The position numbers were made by a program, and so were the translations under genes. This document shows, piece after piece, positions 30,363 through 40,919 of a DNA stretch of 64,000 nt. Source of the DNA: Thalassotalea loyana (lineage in GTDB: Bacteria; Pseudomonadota; Gammaproteobacteria; Enterobacterales; Alteromonadaceae); contig NZ_BSSV01000009.1 of the NCBI RefSeq assembly GCF_030161435.1, positions 104,937-168,936 on the forward strand. The letters are read 5' to 3'. Under the pieces are notes generated by a model, which was not told where the DNA came from, did no database searches, and worked only from the letters and a program-made list of their open reading frames with translations. Each line of letters begins with the position of its first letter. Position 1 is the first letter of the stretch.

Positions 30363-32537
30363 TTAGAAGTCGTACTTATAACCTACTGTCATTGTACGCG
30401 GCTTACCAACCATGATTGAACCGTGAGTTTTGCTCGTAACATACTCTTCATCAAGTAAGTTATCAATGTTGAATGTCACTTGCTGATTTTCTGCAAACGC
30501 ATAGTGAGCAGCAAAATCAACAACAGTGCGACTATCAATATCTTCTGCAGTCAAACTACCTTGACCTGCTTCAACACGCATTTCACCCATGTAACGTACT
30601 AATACATCGCCTCGCCAATTATCGCCCTCTAAACCGACAGTCAATTGGAATTGGTTCTCTGGAACGTATGGTAACTCATCACCAACAACCACATCACCCC
30701 AAGTGTCTAGGTTTGACGAAAACGCATTTTTAAATTCTGTACTTGTATAGGTATATGTTAAATCAACCGGCACCGCCATATTACCCAAATCAGCAATATA
30801 GCCTGCTTTTAATTCAAACCCTTTTACATCTACTTCACCTGCATTGTACTGATTACCGATGTTATCATCGTCACACCCTTGGCTTGCTGTACAGTTGCCG
30901 TGCATATTTGAATAATCAGAGTAGAATGCAATCGCTTCAGCGTTGATGTTATCTTGGTTAAAACGTAAACCAAGCTCATAATTAACGCTTTCTTCACTTT
31001 CAGCAGACTCATTACCTGGCGCTGGTGGAGCGAAACCTTTCTGCACACCACCTAGTAATACTAAATCTTGATTTAACTTATACGTTAGTGCTAATGAAGG
31101 TAACAATACATCAGTATCATTTTTCTTGTGTGAAGGGGTTGAAGTGCGAGAAGGATCAGCCTTTCCCCAATCATGACGTTCAATTGTCATGTCCTCATAG
31201 CGTAAGCCAGCATTAATTACAAAGTCATTTATTGTGTATTCATCGTGAACAAAAATAGCTATGGCGTTCGCACTATCAATACGGTTTGAATCAGTGCCAG
31301 GTACGCCAGCTTCTGATTGTGTTAAGTTATAGCTTTGGTCAATCACGTATTCATCAACCCACTGAAAACGATCCATTTCATCTTCGTGATAACGTACGCC
31401 TACTTTTACTTGGTGATCATCTAAATCAGCAAATAGCGTTGATTGTATACCTTGTGCCAAATACGCTCTGTTATTTGCCTTAACATCAACTGTCAGGTCG
31501 CCAACAGAAGAATCAGCATCAAAAGCTGCCGCTGCTTCGATACCACCAGAACTTAAGCTCATACCATTAACTTTACTAGTTTTGTACCAGTTACGCTTGA
31601 AATCGTTGTAATAAGCTGTCGTGCCAATTGAAAAACGTTCTGAAAGATCAATACTATGGTTTACTTGGAATTGCTTGTGTTCAGTGCTCATATTATCTAG
31701 CTGAGACGCTGAGTAGCGAGTATAAGGATTAGCATCAAAGTCAGTTTGCGTCAGACCCATGTATGTTTCATCTGAGCTTTCGTCTGCGTATTTAACCTTA
31801 AATTCTAATTCTTGGTAGTATTTTGCTGATTTATCAGAGTTAACTTTAACTTTGGCTAGAACGTCATTTTTTCTAAAGCCTGTTTCAGCGTCGCTATGAT
31901 TAATGTCTTTGAAACCGTCAGCTTGATAATGAAATACTTCTACGACAGAGCTAACTTGCTCACCACTACCACCAACAAACCCATGAACTTTAGCAAAACC
32001 GTCCTGACCCGCTTGTACAGCAAAACGCCCTGCCAAGTCTTCATTTGGAATCTGGCGTGATAACATATTGATAACACCACCAGTAGTACGTGGGCCAAAC
32101 ATAGCGCTTGAAGTACCTTTCAACACTTCAACACTTTCCATGCGACCAGACGTTGGAAAGTAATATGCTGACGGCGCTGCGTAAGGCGCTGGTGCAGCCA
32201 GTACGCCGTCTTCCATAATAGTAACTTTTTCACTTCTGTTTTGACCTGTGCCACGCATACCTACGTTAGGGCGCAAGCCATAACCATCTTCTTCAAGTAC
32301 ATATACACCAGGAACAGCTGTTAAAGTACGCATGATATCTGTGTAATCAAAACGTTCTAACGCTTCTTGGTTTAAGTGGTGCGCACTACCAGGAATGTCA
32401 TTAACAGAGTTTGTATGACCAAAGATAGAAAGATGTTCAATATCGTCGGCTTTATCATCTGCAACTACAGCAAAAGACATAGCTGAAGCAATCGCTGTTG
32501 CTACGATTGCAGGCTTAAATACTTGAGTAAGCTTCAT
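30363..32537 (-). CDS. TonB-dependent outer-membrane receptor (iron-regulated)
   Basis: The 724-residue protein has a signal peptide (about 1-26, cleaving after AVVA), a plug domain (about 40-155: NVGMRGTGQNRSEKVTIMEDG, SSAMFGPRTTGGVIN) and a 22-strand barrel ending in the aromatic C-terminus VGYKYDF. The plug resembles FecA-like siderophore receptors. A Fur box lies just upstream, so iron starvation probably induces it. A cysteine pair in NCTASQGCDD may form an extracellular disulfide. The ligand is not identifiable. Confidence 0.9.
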   Translation of the reverse strand: MKLTQVFKPAIVATAIASAMSFAVVADDKADDIEHLSIFGHTNSVNDIPGSAHHLNQEALERFDYTDIMRTLTAVPGVYVLEEDGYGLRPNVGMRGTGQNRSEKVTIMEDGVLAAPAPYAAPSAYYFPTSGRMESVEVLKGTSSAMFGPRTTGGVINMLSRQIPNEDLAGRFAVQAGQDGFAKVHGFVGGSGEQVSSVVEVFHYQADGFKDINHSDAETGFRKNDVLAKVKVNSDKSAKYYQELEFKVKYADESSDETYMGLTQTDFDANPYTRYSASQLDNMSTEHKQFQVNHSIDLSERFSIGTTAYYNDFKRNWYKTSKVNGMSLSSGGIEAAAAFDADSSVGDLTVDVKANNRAYLAQGIQSTLFADLDDHQVKVGVRYHEDEMDRFQWVDEYVIDQSYNLTQSEAGVPGTDSNRIDSANAIAIFVHDEYTINDFVINAGLRYEDMTIERHDWGKADPSRTSTPSHKKNDTDVLLPSLALTYKLNQDLVLLGGVQKGFAPPAPGNESAESEESVNYELGLRFNQDNINAEAIAFYSDYSNMHGNCTASQGCDDDNIGNQYNAGEVDVKGFELKAGYIADLGNMAVPVDLTYTYTSTEFKNAFSSNLDTWGDVVVGDELPYVPENQFQLTVGLEGDNWRGDVLVRYMGEMRVEAGQGSLTAEDIDSRTVVDFAAHYAFAENQQVTFNIDNLLDEEYVTSKTHGSIMVGKPRTMTVGYKYDF

Positions 32538-32596
32538 TATTAACTCGCTAGAAAATAGGATTATTGTTAAATTGGCGATATTAGAACAGAACTCTT

Positions 32597-32615
32597 AATG
32601 AGAATCAATATCATT
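32597..32615 (-). promoter_or_regulatory. Fur box upstream of the TonB receptor
   Basis: AATGAGAATCAATATCATT matches the 19-base Fur consensus (GATAATGATAATCATTATC) at most positions and lies 60 bases before the receptor start. Confidence 0.8.
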
Positions 32616-32734
32616 TCCATTTTATTTACTGATTAAGATCAAGTTTTCGGTTATTAGTTATATCAAGGATCGTTTAAAGATGATTAACTGTTCGAAGAAC
32701 AAAGCGATTCATTAGAATTACAAATCAATAAGGG

Positions 32735-32786
32735 CCCACCCACAAAGCAAAGGAGAGAGATGAAAAACCTTTACTCCACGGGTGGG
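32735..32786. terminator. Long GC-armed hairpin after the TPR-like gene
   Basis: CCCACCC (32735-32741) pairs with GGGTGGG (32780-32786). Inside, AGCAAAGG (about 32746-32753) pairs with CCTTTACT (about 32768-32775). On the minus strand it lies 10 bases after the TPR-like stop, but has no U-run. It could be a terminator or 3' stabiliser. A short frame with a good ribosome-binding site starts inside it on the plus strand. Confidence 0.5.
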
Positions 32787-32796
32787 GAAAACTTGG

Positions 32797-33231
32797 TTAA
32801 TGAAGCTGACCTATATCTTCGGTCATTATTAATGCTTGCCCTTCTAACGTTTTTAAACAGTCCTCACAAATAGGATGTTTTTTTGCAAACGTAAGAAGTG
32901 CAGGTAATGTTAGCGACAAACCTTTTATTGCTAACAACTTAATGTCGTTTGGTGCGTTGTCTGTTTGAGAAACGTCCTGTAAATATTCATGAGGCACCGT
33001 CAAAAACCTCAAGGACAAGCTGGTATTCCCCATTTGTTCATACAACGCTGATAGATTGTGGCAAGTGCAGACCCAAGCTATCATCGTTTCCTCACATACT
33101 GGATTATTTCGATAACCATATGCCAACAAGTCATAGGCTTCTGAATAAAAAAATTCAGCCTGCTGCCATTGATTGTCGTTATAGCTGTCATTACCTAACT
33201 GAAGTAAAGATTGCCATTGCATAGTGTCCAT
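32797..33231 (-). CDS. Small TPR-like protein under a Fur box (function unknown)
   Basis: The 144-residue, probably all-helical protein has TPR-like spacing (WQSLLQLGNDSYNDNQWQQAEFFYSEAYDLL, residues about 5-35, then NLSALYEQMGNTSLSLRFL). A CxxC pair is near the C-terminus (CEDCLKT). A perfect palindromic Fur box lies 32 bases upstream. I do not recognise a named family. The iron link rests on the Fur box and the neighbouring TonB receptor. Confidence 0.7.
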   Translation of the reverse strand: MDTMQWQSLLQLGNDSYNDNQWQQAEFFYSEAYDLLAYGYRNNPVCEETMIAWVCTCHNLSALYEQMGNTSLSLRFLTVPHEYLQDVSQTDNAPNDIKLLAIKGLSLTLPALLTFAKKHPICEDCLKTLEGQALIMTEDIGQLH

Positions 33232-33262
33232 AATATTCCTTCAAGAAAACGAACCAACAAAC

Positions 33263-33283
33263 AAATGATAATCATTATCATTT
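33263..33283. promoter_or_regulatory. Perfectly palindromic Fur box
   Basis: AAATGATAATCATTATCATTT is a 21-base perfect palindrome around a central C and an almost ideal Fur site. It lies 32 bases upstream of the TPR-like gene (minus strand) and about 105 bases upstream of creA (plus strand), so it could act on either. Confidence 0.88.
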
Positions 33284-33387
33284 AGAATAACAACCCTTTT
33301 TTACATACGTGTATTTAAAATCCCTTTGCATAAGGATTAATTGTATAGTTATCATGCTTTAGATAACCGAATAACAGTGAGTAAAAC

Positions 33388-33861
33388 GTGAATAAACTTC
33401 TCTTAACACTAAGCACTGCATTGTTCATTTCTGCTTGTTCAGATAATGAAGTTGCCGATGTTTCTTTAGGATTCTTTACTACCAAAGACATAAAAGTAGC
33501 TTCATTAAATGACGACAAAATTCCTGGCGTTACTTGTCATGTCGCTTCTATTGAGGCTGACTTAAGTTTTTCGGATCCAAGTGATAGTTCAATTTCTTGT
33601 CGACAAACTGGAGATATAACGCCAGAAATGATAGCCAAGATTGATAAAGGTGACGCTGGTGAAGTCGTATTTAGACAATCGAAGAGTATATTTTTCAAAA
33701 CAATGAAAGTTAGACGAATATACGATGCTAAAAATCAAACCTTGCTCTACATTTCATATACAACCAAAGAAACAGAAGGCAGTTTCAAGCATAGCCTATC
33801 TACTGTTCCACTCTGGGGAACTCAAGCTTATGTAGTGCCTAATAGCTCATCGATCAATTAA
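33388..33861 (+). CDS. creA: CreA-family lipoprotein
   Basis: The 157-residue protein belongs to the CreA family, periplasmic proteins of unknown role. Family words are VTCHVAS, SSISCRQTG, GEVVFRQSKSIFFKTMKVRRIYDAKNQTLLY and EGSFKHSLSTVPLW. Unlike E. coli CreA, the signal peptide ends in a lipobox (LFISAC, Cys at about residue 17), so this form is probably membrane-anchored. The start is GTG at 33388. Confidence 0.85.
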   Translation: MNKLLLTLSTALFISACSDNEVADVSLGFFTTKDIKVASLNDDKIPGVTCHVASIEADLSFSDPSDSSISCRQTGDITPEMIAKIDKGDAGEVVFRQSKSIFFKTMKVRRIYDAKNQTLLYISYTTKETEGSFKHSLSTVPLWGTQAYVVPNSSSIN

Positions 33862-33934
33862 CTTTCGTTTGATAAAAAGCCATGTTCAACAAGACTTCGG
33901 CCGGATTAATCGATATGCCCTAAAATGCAAAAAA

Positions 33935-34095
33935 GAGCGCCACCTTTTCGGTGGCTATAGGAATAAACCCTAAGCCCTAAATGCAAAAAAGAGCGCCTAA
34001 GCGCTCTTTTTTAGTTGTTCGATGTGAACTAAGAATCGATATTAGTCGATGCTTTCTTTTCGGTATTAGCTGATACAACACCAGCACCTACCCTG
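33935..34095 (-). repeat. Decayed copy of the tufA 3' end and terminators (echo)
   Basis: Read on the minus strand, GTAGGTGCTGGTGTTGTATC, a 20-base substitution, then CATCGACTAATATCGATTCT, TAGTTCACATCGAACA and both terminator hairpins repeat what follows the real tufA end. Unit spacing is 167 bases. The first copy loses the T-run of its second hairpin exactly where this copy begins. The ~70 bases left of 33935 to the creA stop show no gene. Confidence 0.95.
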
Positions 34096-34106
34096 TATTG
34101 AGAGCG

Positions 34107-34180
34107 CCACCTTTTCGGTGGCTGTAGGAATAAACCCTAAGCCCTAAATGCAAAAAAGAGCGCCTAAGCGCTCTTTTTTA
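34107..34180 (-). terminator. Tandem terminator hairpins after tufA
   Basis: Hairpin 1: AAAAAAGAGCGC, TTA, GCGCTCTTTTTT (about 34151-34180). Hairpin 2: GCCACC, GAAAA, GGTGGC (34107-34122). Both recur in the echo at 33939-34012, so tufA is followed by four hairpins. Confidence 0.9.
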
Positions 34181-34208
34181 GATGTTCGATGTGAACTAAG
34201 AATCGATA

Positions 34209-35393
34209 TTAGTCGATGATCTTAGATACAACACCAGCACCTACTGTACGGCCACCTTCACGGATAGCGAAACGTAAACCTTCGTCCATCGCGATTGGGT
34301 TGATTAGCTCAACAACAAACTTCAAGTTGTCGCCTGGCATTACCATTTCTACACCTTCTGGTAACTCTACAGCACCTGTGATGTCAGTTGTACGGAAGTA
34401 GAACTGTGGACGGTAACCTTTGAAGAATGGTGTATGACGACCACCTTCATCTTTAGTTAATACGTAAACTTCTGATTCGAACTTCGTGTGTGGAGTGATT
34501 GAACCTGGCTTAGCAAGTACTTGACCACGTTGAACTTCATCACGCTTAGTACCACGTAATAAAACACCACAGTTCTCACCTGCACGACCTTCGTCAAGAA
34601 GCTTACGGAACATCTCTACACCAGTACATGTTGTAGTAGTTGTCTCTTTGATACCTACGATTTCTACGTCGTCACCTACTGTGATGATACCACGCTCAAC
34701 ACGACCTGTTACTACTGTACCACGACCTTGGATTGAGAATACGTCTTCGATTGGTAAGATGAAGTCACCGTCGATTGCACGCTCTGGCTCTGGAATGTAA
34801 GTGTCTAATTCGTTAGCAAGTTCTAAGATTTTCTCTTCCCATTGAGCTTCACCGTTAAGTGCGCCTAATGCTGAACCAGCGATGATTGGTAAATCGTCAC
34901 CTGGGAAATCATACTCAGAAAGAAGTTCACGAACTTCCATTTCTACTAATTCTAATAACTCTTCGTCATCTACCATGTCACACTTGTTCATGAATACGAT
35001 GATGTAAGGTACACCAACCTGACGAGATAATAAGATGTGCTCACGTGTTTGTGGCATTGGGCCATCTGTAGCAGCTACTACTAAGATCGCGCCGTCCATT
35101 TGTGCAGCACCAGTGATCATGTTTTTAACGTAATCGGCGTGACCAGGACAGTCTACGTGTGCGTAGTGACGTGTTTCTGTGTCGTACTCAATGTGAGAAG
35201 TATTGATTGTAATACCACGCTCACGCTCTTCTGGAGCGTTATCGATTTGAGCGAAATCACGAACTTCACCACCGTGAGTTTTTGTTAATACTGCAGAGAT
35301 AGCAGCTGTTAAAGTTGTTTTACCGTGGTCAACGTGACCGATAGTACCAACGTTAACGTGCGGTTTCGAACGTTCAAATTTTTCTTTAGCCAT
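34209..35393 (-). CDS. tufA: Elongation factor Tu (str-operon copy)
   Basis: EF-Tu delivers aminoacyl-tRNA to the ribosome. The 394 residues include P-loop GHVDHGKTT (residues 19-27), DCPGHADY (81-88) and NKCDMVD (136-142). The protein appears identical to the tufB product after the first residue. It starts with ATG behind AAGGTA. It has its own promoter in the 299-base gap after fusA. Confidence 0.98.
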   Translation of the reverse strand: MAKEKFERSKPHVNVGTIGHVDHGKTTLTAAISAVLTKTHGGEVRDFAQIDNAPEERERGITINTSHIEYDTETRHYAHVDCPGHADYVKNMITGAAQMDGAILVVAATDGPMPQTREHILLSRQVGVPYIIVFMNKCDMVDDEELLELVEMEVRELLSEYDFPGDDLPIIAGSALGALNGEAQWEEKILELANELDTYIPEPERAIDGDFILPIEDVFSIQGRGTVVTGRVERGIITVGDDVEIVGIKETTTTTCTGVEMFRKLLDEGRAGENCGVLLRGTKRDEVQRGQVLAKPGSITPHTKFESEVYVLTKDEGGRHTPFFKGYRPQFYFRTTDITGAVELPEGVEMVMPGDNLKFVVELINPIAMDEGLRFAIREGGRTVGAGVVSKIID

Positions 35394-35475
35394 TTTTTCT
35401 GTACCTTAAGATATACAATTAATTAATTTTTTGGTTCCCTGTAGCTTGAGTTCAAGGCTCAGAGGCTAGCAGTTA

Positions 35476-35504
35476 ATTTTAGATAAGGGTCAAGCCCTTG
35501 TCAA
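35476..35504 (-). promoter_or_regulatory. tufA promoter
   Basis: Minus-strand TTGACA (35504-35499), 17-base spacer, TAAAAT (35481-35476), about 83 bases before tufA. The spacer carries GCTTGACCC, much like the rpsL promoter (TTGACA, 17 bases containing GCTTGACC, TAAAAT). The rest of the fusA-tufA gap (35505-35692) shows no gene. Confidence 0.8.
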
Positions 35505-35692
35505 AATTCACATAGTCCCTAAACCTTAACTCTCTACAAAGAGTTTGTCAGTTCTAAATTACCCTCTAGAAGCTACCTAGATTGGTAATCGAATTCTTAA
35601 ATCTCGCTCACCTTTAAACCCTGACAATCCTTTAAAAGTGAATACAGTTTTTTTTATGTTAGTTAACTACCATAAAAGTCTGCAAACAACAC

Positions 35693-37810
35693 TTAGATAT
35701 AAGTACCGCCGCGCGATTCAATAATAGTGGTTGCAACATTTTTTGGTGCTTCACTGTACTGTGAAAACTCCATTGAGTATGATGCACGACCTTGAGTTGC
35801 ACTACGTAATTCCGTAGCGTAACCGAACATTTCAGAAAGTGGTACCGTAGCATTCACAATCTTCGTGTTCCCTGGACCTTCGTCCATACCATCGATCATG
35901 CCTCGGCGACGGTTTAAGTCACCTACAACATCACCCATGTTTTCTTCTGGCGTTGTCACTTCAACTTTCATCACTGGTTCTAGTAAGACTGGAGCTGCAG
36001 CCATTACACCATTTTTGAAACCCATTGAAGCAGCAACTTTAAATGCTATTTCGTTAGAATCTGTTTCGTGGAACGATCCACCCGTTAGCGTTACTTTGAT
36101 GTCTACCATAGGGTATGACGCAAGTACGCCTGATTCCATTTGTTCTTCAAAGCCTTTTTCGATTGCAGGGAAATATTCTTTCGGAATATCTGCCTTATCG
36201 ATAATCGCATTTTCAAAGACAAAGCCTTGGCCTTCTTCACTAGGCTCTATTGTCAAACAAACGTGGCCATATTGTGCCTTGGCGCCCATTTGACGCTCAA
36301 ACTTACCTTCAACATCTGCACGTTGCGTAATCGCTTCACGGTAAGTAACTTGTGGATTACCGATATTACAATCCACTTTAAATTCGCGCATCATTCGGTC
36401 AGTAATGATGTCTAAGTGAAGCTCACCCATACCAGAGATAATCGTTTGAAGTGTTTCTTCATCCGTTTCCACTCTGAATGATGGATCTTCAGCAGCAAGT
36501 TTAGTTAATGCATTAGTTAACTTATCTTGATCAACCTGCGTCTTTGGCTCAACTGCAACTGAAATTACCGGCTCAGGGAATTCCATTTTATCAAGGGTAA
36601 TCACGTTTTGTGGATCACAAAGCGTTTCACCTGTTGTTACATCTTTAAGGCCAATCGCTGCCGCAATATCACCCGCGTGAACTTCTTTAATTTCTTCACG
36701 GTCGTTTGCGTGCATCTGCACGATTCGACCTAGACGTTCCTTCTTACCCTTAATCGGGTTAAACACCATATCACCTGTTTTCACGACACCTGAGTAAACA
36801 CGGAAGAATGTTAACGTACCAACAAATGGGTCTGTTGCAATCTTAAAGGCTAAAGCCGAAAACGGCGCTTTATCGTCTGCATCACGTGTTACTTCAGTTT
36901 CTTTTCTATCATTGCTAATACCAGTGATAGCAGGAACGTCTACTGGTGACGGTAAGTACTCAATTACACCGTCTAGTACTGCTTGAACACCTTTGTTTTT
37001 AAAGGCACTACCACAAGTACATAAAATAATTTCATTTGCTAATGTGCGCGCACGAAGACCAGATTTTATTTCTTCTTCGCTTAAATCACCTTCTTCAAGG
37101 TATTTTTCCATTAGATCATCATTAGCTTCAGCAGCTTCTGATAATAAGTTGTCGCGCCAAAGCTCTGCTTCATCTTGCATATCAGCTGGAATGTCTTGGT
37201 ATTCAAACGTCATACCTTGATCTTCTTCACTCCAGTTAATTGCCTTCATTTTTATGAGGTCAATTACACCAGTGAACTCTTCTTCTGCACCGATAGCTAA
37301 ATGAATTGGAACAGCATTCGCGCCTAAGCGCTCTTTTAACTGATCAACAACATTTAAAAAGCTTGCACCTGTTCTATCCATCTTATTAACAAAGACTAAA
37401 CGAGGTACTTGATACTTTTCCATTTGACGCCAAACAGTTTCAGTTTGTGGTTGAACACCACTAGATGCACATAACACCAAAACAGCGCCATCGAGTACAC
37501 GCAATGAACGTTCTACTTCAATAGTAAAATCTACGTGACCAGGAGTATCAATAATATTAATGCGGTGGTCGTCAAACTGAGCATTCATGCCCTTCCAAAA
37601 ACAGGTAGTCGCAGCAGACGTAATAGTAATGCCACGCTCTTGCTCCTGCTCCATCCAATCCATGGTAGCTGCGCCATCATGAACTTCACCAATCTTATGT
37701 GAAAGACCAGTGTAAAATAGAACACGTTCTGTTGTTGTCGTTTTACCTGCATCTACATGAGCACAAATACCAATATTTCGGTAACGCTCAATAGGTGTTG
37801 TACGAGCCAC
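35693..37810 (-). CDS. fusA: Elongation factor G
   Basis: The canonical translocation GTPase in its str-operon position, 705 residues (E. coli 704). P-loop [15 protein letters not shown] (residues 17-31), DTPGHVDF (88-95) and NKMDR. It contains the insertion-bearing G' region and ends [20 protein letters not shown]. It lies 144 bases after rpsG. Confidence 0.97.
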   Translation of the reverse strand: MARTTPIERYRNIGICAHVDAGKTTTTERVLFYTGLSHKIGEVHDGAATMDWMEQEQERGITITSAATTCFWKGMNAQFDDHRINIIDTPGHVDFTIEVERSLRVLDGAVLVLCASSGVQPQTETVWRQMEKYQVPRLVFVNKMDRTGASFLNVVDQLKERLGANAVPIHLAIGAEEEFTGVIDLIKMKAINWSEEDQGMTFEYQDIPADMQDEAELWRDNLLSEAAEANDDLMEKYLEEGDLSEEEIKSGLRARTLANEIILCTCGSAFKNKGVQAVLDGVIEYLPSPVDVPAITGISNDRKETEVTRDADDKAPFSALAFKIATDPFVGTLTFFRVYSGVVKTGDMVFNPIKGKKERLGRIVQMHANDREEIKEVHAGDIAAAIGLKDVTTGETLCDPQNVITLDKMEFPEPVISVAVEPKTQVDQDKLTNALTKLAAEDPSFRVETDEETLQTIISGMGELHLDIITDRMMREFKVDCNIGNPQVTYREAITQRADVEGKFERQMGAKAQYGHVCLTIEPSEEGQGFVFENAIIDKADIPKEYFPAIEKGFEEQMESGVLASYPMVDIKVTLTGGSFHETDSNEIAFKVAASMGFKNGVMAAAPVLLEPVMKVEVTTPEENMGDVVGDLNRRRGMIDGMDEGPGNTKIVNATVPLSEMFGYATELRSATQGRASYSMEFSQYSEAPKNVATTIIESRGGTYI

Positions 37811-37954
37811 TAATTTATCCTTTTTATACTTCTTGAGGTTAAATAACCTAACGTCAAAATACTCAGCTAGAACGAGCTATTTTCAAGTTAAATTATTACA
37901 GTTGAATGACAATAGAAAAGCGTAGCCGCAAATGCGACTACGCTTGTCATTATA

Positions 37955-38446
<492 letters not shown>

Positions 38447-38504
38447 TCAGGGGTTACCCAAAATTGTTAAATTTAATTAATTTGGCCTTACTTCACGGAA
38501 ACCG

Positions 38505-38891
<387 letters not shown>

Positions 38892-38992
38892 TTAAGTTAA
38901 AACATGGGATTAAGCCACACCAATGGTGCTTTTTATTCCCGCTAATAAACGTGTGTAAAATCAAACCTTATAATCAAAGCGCAATAGCGTAG

Positions 38993-39037
38993 ATTACAAG
39001 GTCGGCGAATTTTAATGGTCAAGCTTTAAACTGTCAA
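38993..39037 (-). promoter_or_regulatory. Two overlapping str-operon promoters
   Basis: Upstream promoter: TTGACA (39037-39032), 17 bases, TAAAAT (39014-39009). Downstream promoter: TTGACC (39022-39017), 18 bases, TGTAAT (38998-38993); its -35 lies in the spacer of the first. Both point into rpsL with leaders of about 110-125 bases. Confidence 0.75.
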
Positions 39038-39063
39038 GAAAAATGCGTGTTTTCCCAGATAAA

Positions 39064-39186
39064 AGGATCCTTTCGATCCTAAGCGATCAGCTTTAGCACT
39101 AAAAAGGTAATAAAAACGCAAATAAGGGAGTTTTCGTGTATCAAGAGATCACAGTTAAATGATCATGTGTCGATCATTTAACTGTG
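39064..39186 (-). terminator. Two hairpins downstream of the AbgT gene
   Basis: A perfect 15-base inverted repeat, CACAGTTAAATGATC (39150-39164) and GATCATTTAACTGTG (39172-39186), follows the AbgT stop by 13 bases. Further on, AGGATC/GATCCT (39064-39080) is followed on the minus strand by TTTTAT, as in a weak terminator. The rest of the 38880-39198 gap is str promoter and leader. Confidence 0.65.
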
Positions 39187-39198
39187 TAGGTGATTCTA

Positions 39199-40725
39199 TT
39201 AGCCGTATGTATATGAAGCGCCTAATCCAAGTGGAAGGCCAAGTGCCCAATAAGCCATTAAGAACAATGTCCACGTGATGAGGAAACATACTGAGAATGG
39301 CAACATCATCGCGGTCAAAGTGCCAATGCCTGTTGATTTAACATAACGCTGACAAAAAACCACAACCAACGGAAAATATGGCATTAATGGTGTGATGATA
39401 TTAGTACTTGAGTCACCAATACGATAAGCAGCTTGTGCTAAATCTGGTGAAATACCCAGTTGCATCAGCATAGGAATAAATATTGGGGCTAACAATGCCC
39501 ATTTTGCCGATGCTGAACCGACAAACAAATTAATAAGGCCCGTTAATAAAATAATACCCGTAATCGTTACGCCAGCAGGTAATTCCAATGCCTTCAGTAA
39601 TTCTGCACCTTCTACAGCCAATAAAACGCCTAGATTTGATTGCGCAAAAGCATAAATAAATTGGGCGATAAAAAACATAATAACGAGATAGTAGCCCATA
39701 CCACTCATGGCTTTGGACATCCCTTCAATTACGTCCTTTGAGGTTTTAACTTTTCCTATTGCAAGACCGTAGACAAGCCCTGGTATTAGAAACAATAAGA
39801 AAATCAACGGAACAATAGAGCCCATCAATGGTGAACTATTTGACGTTAACGAACCTTGGTCATCACGCCACGCTGAATCTCCACCCGTTAAACTCCATGC
39901 GAACACACCAATACCTATCACAATTGCTAGGCAAGCAATCTTGAGTGCTTTTTTTTCATTGGCTTCTAATGGTTCCATCGTTGGAAGGTCATCAACATCG
40001 CCATCAACCGGATTATTCTTTAACTTTGGTTCTATTACTTTGTCAGTCAAGAACCAACCAACCGCAGTAACAATGATTGATGATGCCGTAGTAAAGTAGT
40101 AATTATTTAATGGATTCAACAATACGGTCGGATCAAGAATTTGTGCGCCAGCTTGTGAAATACCCTGCAACATAGGGTCAAGTGATGATGGCAAAAAGTT
40201 AGCAGAGAAGCCGCCAGAAACACCTGCAAATGCTGCAGCAATACCAGCCAATGGATGGCGACCAGCCGCATAAAAGATAACACCGCCAAGTGGAATAACA
40301 AGCACATAACCTGCGTCAACAGCGGAATGACTTGCAATACCAACCAAGATAACCATTGGAGTTAATAGCCAAGGTGCAGTGACAGACATTAATGCCCGAA
40401 GACCAGCGTTAATGAAACCCAGGTGTTCAGCAATACCAATACCAAGCATTGCAACTAAGACGACACCGACAGGATGAAAATGAGAAAAATTGGTGACGAT
40501 TTTAGTCATAAACTGAGTGAAGGCTTCAGGCGCTAGTTGGTTATTAATGACCAAGGCTTGTCCGGTTCTTGGATCAATAGCGTCGAATGAAACACCTGAT
40601 AATGCCCAAGACAAGACCCAAACAATTGCCATTAGCAACAGAAATAGTGCTGCGGGATCAGGAAGTTTGTTTCCAATAACCTCAACGCGGTTAAGGATGC
40701 GCTCTACAGTAGAAGGTGAAGACAT
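39199..40725 (-). CDS. AbgT-family transporter
   Basis: The 508-residue inner-membrane protein has about 12 hydrophobic segments. It shows AbgT-family words: RVEVIGNKLPDPAALFLL at the start, SHSAVDAGYVLVIPLGGVIF, GFSANFLPSSLDPMLQGI and GDSSTNIITPLMPYFPLVV. Family members import p-aminobenzoyl-glutamate or export antimetabolites such as sulfonamides. It stands alone between rpoC and rpsL, where most relatives have no gene. Confidence 0.9.
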   Translation of the reverse strand: MSSPSTVERILNRVEVIGNKLPDPAALFLLLMAIVWVLSWALSGVSFDAIDPRTGQALVINNQLAPEAFTQFMTKIVTNFSHFHPVGVVLVAMLGIGIAEHLGFINAGLRALMSVTAPWLLTPMVILVGIASHSAVDAGYVLVIPLGGVIFYAAGRHPLAGIAAAFAGVSGGFSANFLPSSLDPMLQGISQAGAQILDPTVLLNPLNNYYFTTASSIIVTAVGWFLTDKVIEPKLKNNPVDGDVDDLPTMEPLEANEKKALKIACLAIVIGIGVFAWSLTGGDSAWRDDQGSLTSNSSPLMGSIVPLIFLLFLIPGLVYGLAIGKVKTSKDVIEGMSKAMSGMGYYLVIMFFIAQFIYAFAQSNLGVLLAVEGAELLKALELPAGVTITGIILLTGLINLFVGSASAKWALLAPIFIPMLMQLGISPDLAQAAYRIGDSSTNIITPLMPYFPLVVVFCQRYVKSTGIGTLTAMMLPFSVCFLITWTLFLMAYWALGLPLGLGASYTYG

Positions 40726-40866
40726 GATAATCCTATCGTTATTTTTGTTATTAATTTGTTAATTTAACTTCGAACTCAAGTTTAACAATGGATTGTGTCT
40801 AATTGGAATAGCTTTTTTTACTTAGCTTTTACAAAGGCATCATTGGGGGATCAAACACTAGATATA

Positions 40867-40900
40867 AAAAAACCCCATGAGCAACACTCATGGGGTTTTT
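40867..40900 (-). terminator. rpoC terminator
   Basis: AAAAACCCCATGAG, TGTTG, CTCATGGGGTTTTT (minus-strand reading), about 20 bases after the rpoC stop. The 194-base gap to the AbgT gene otherwise holds that gene's upstream region. Confidence 0.9.
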
Positions 40901-40919
40901 ATTAAGCGATTAGCTTAAG

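Noticed and set aside
32760..32873. 37-residue peptide gene on the plus strand
   Set aside because: It has a good ribosome-binding site but no recognisable homology, no promoter seen, and it overlaps the hairpin and 3' end of the opposite gene; kept only as a point to test.
19240..33861. A single functional island (for example a defence system) between rpsJ and tufA
   Set aside because: The genes are in mixed orientation with unrelated housekeeping-type functions; recQ alone does not indicate a defence locus, and no nuclease or partner genes adjoin it.
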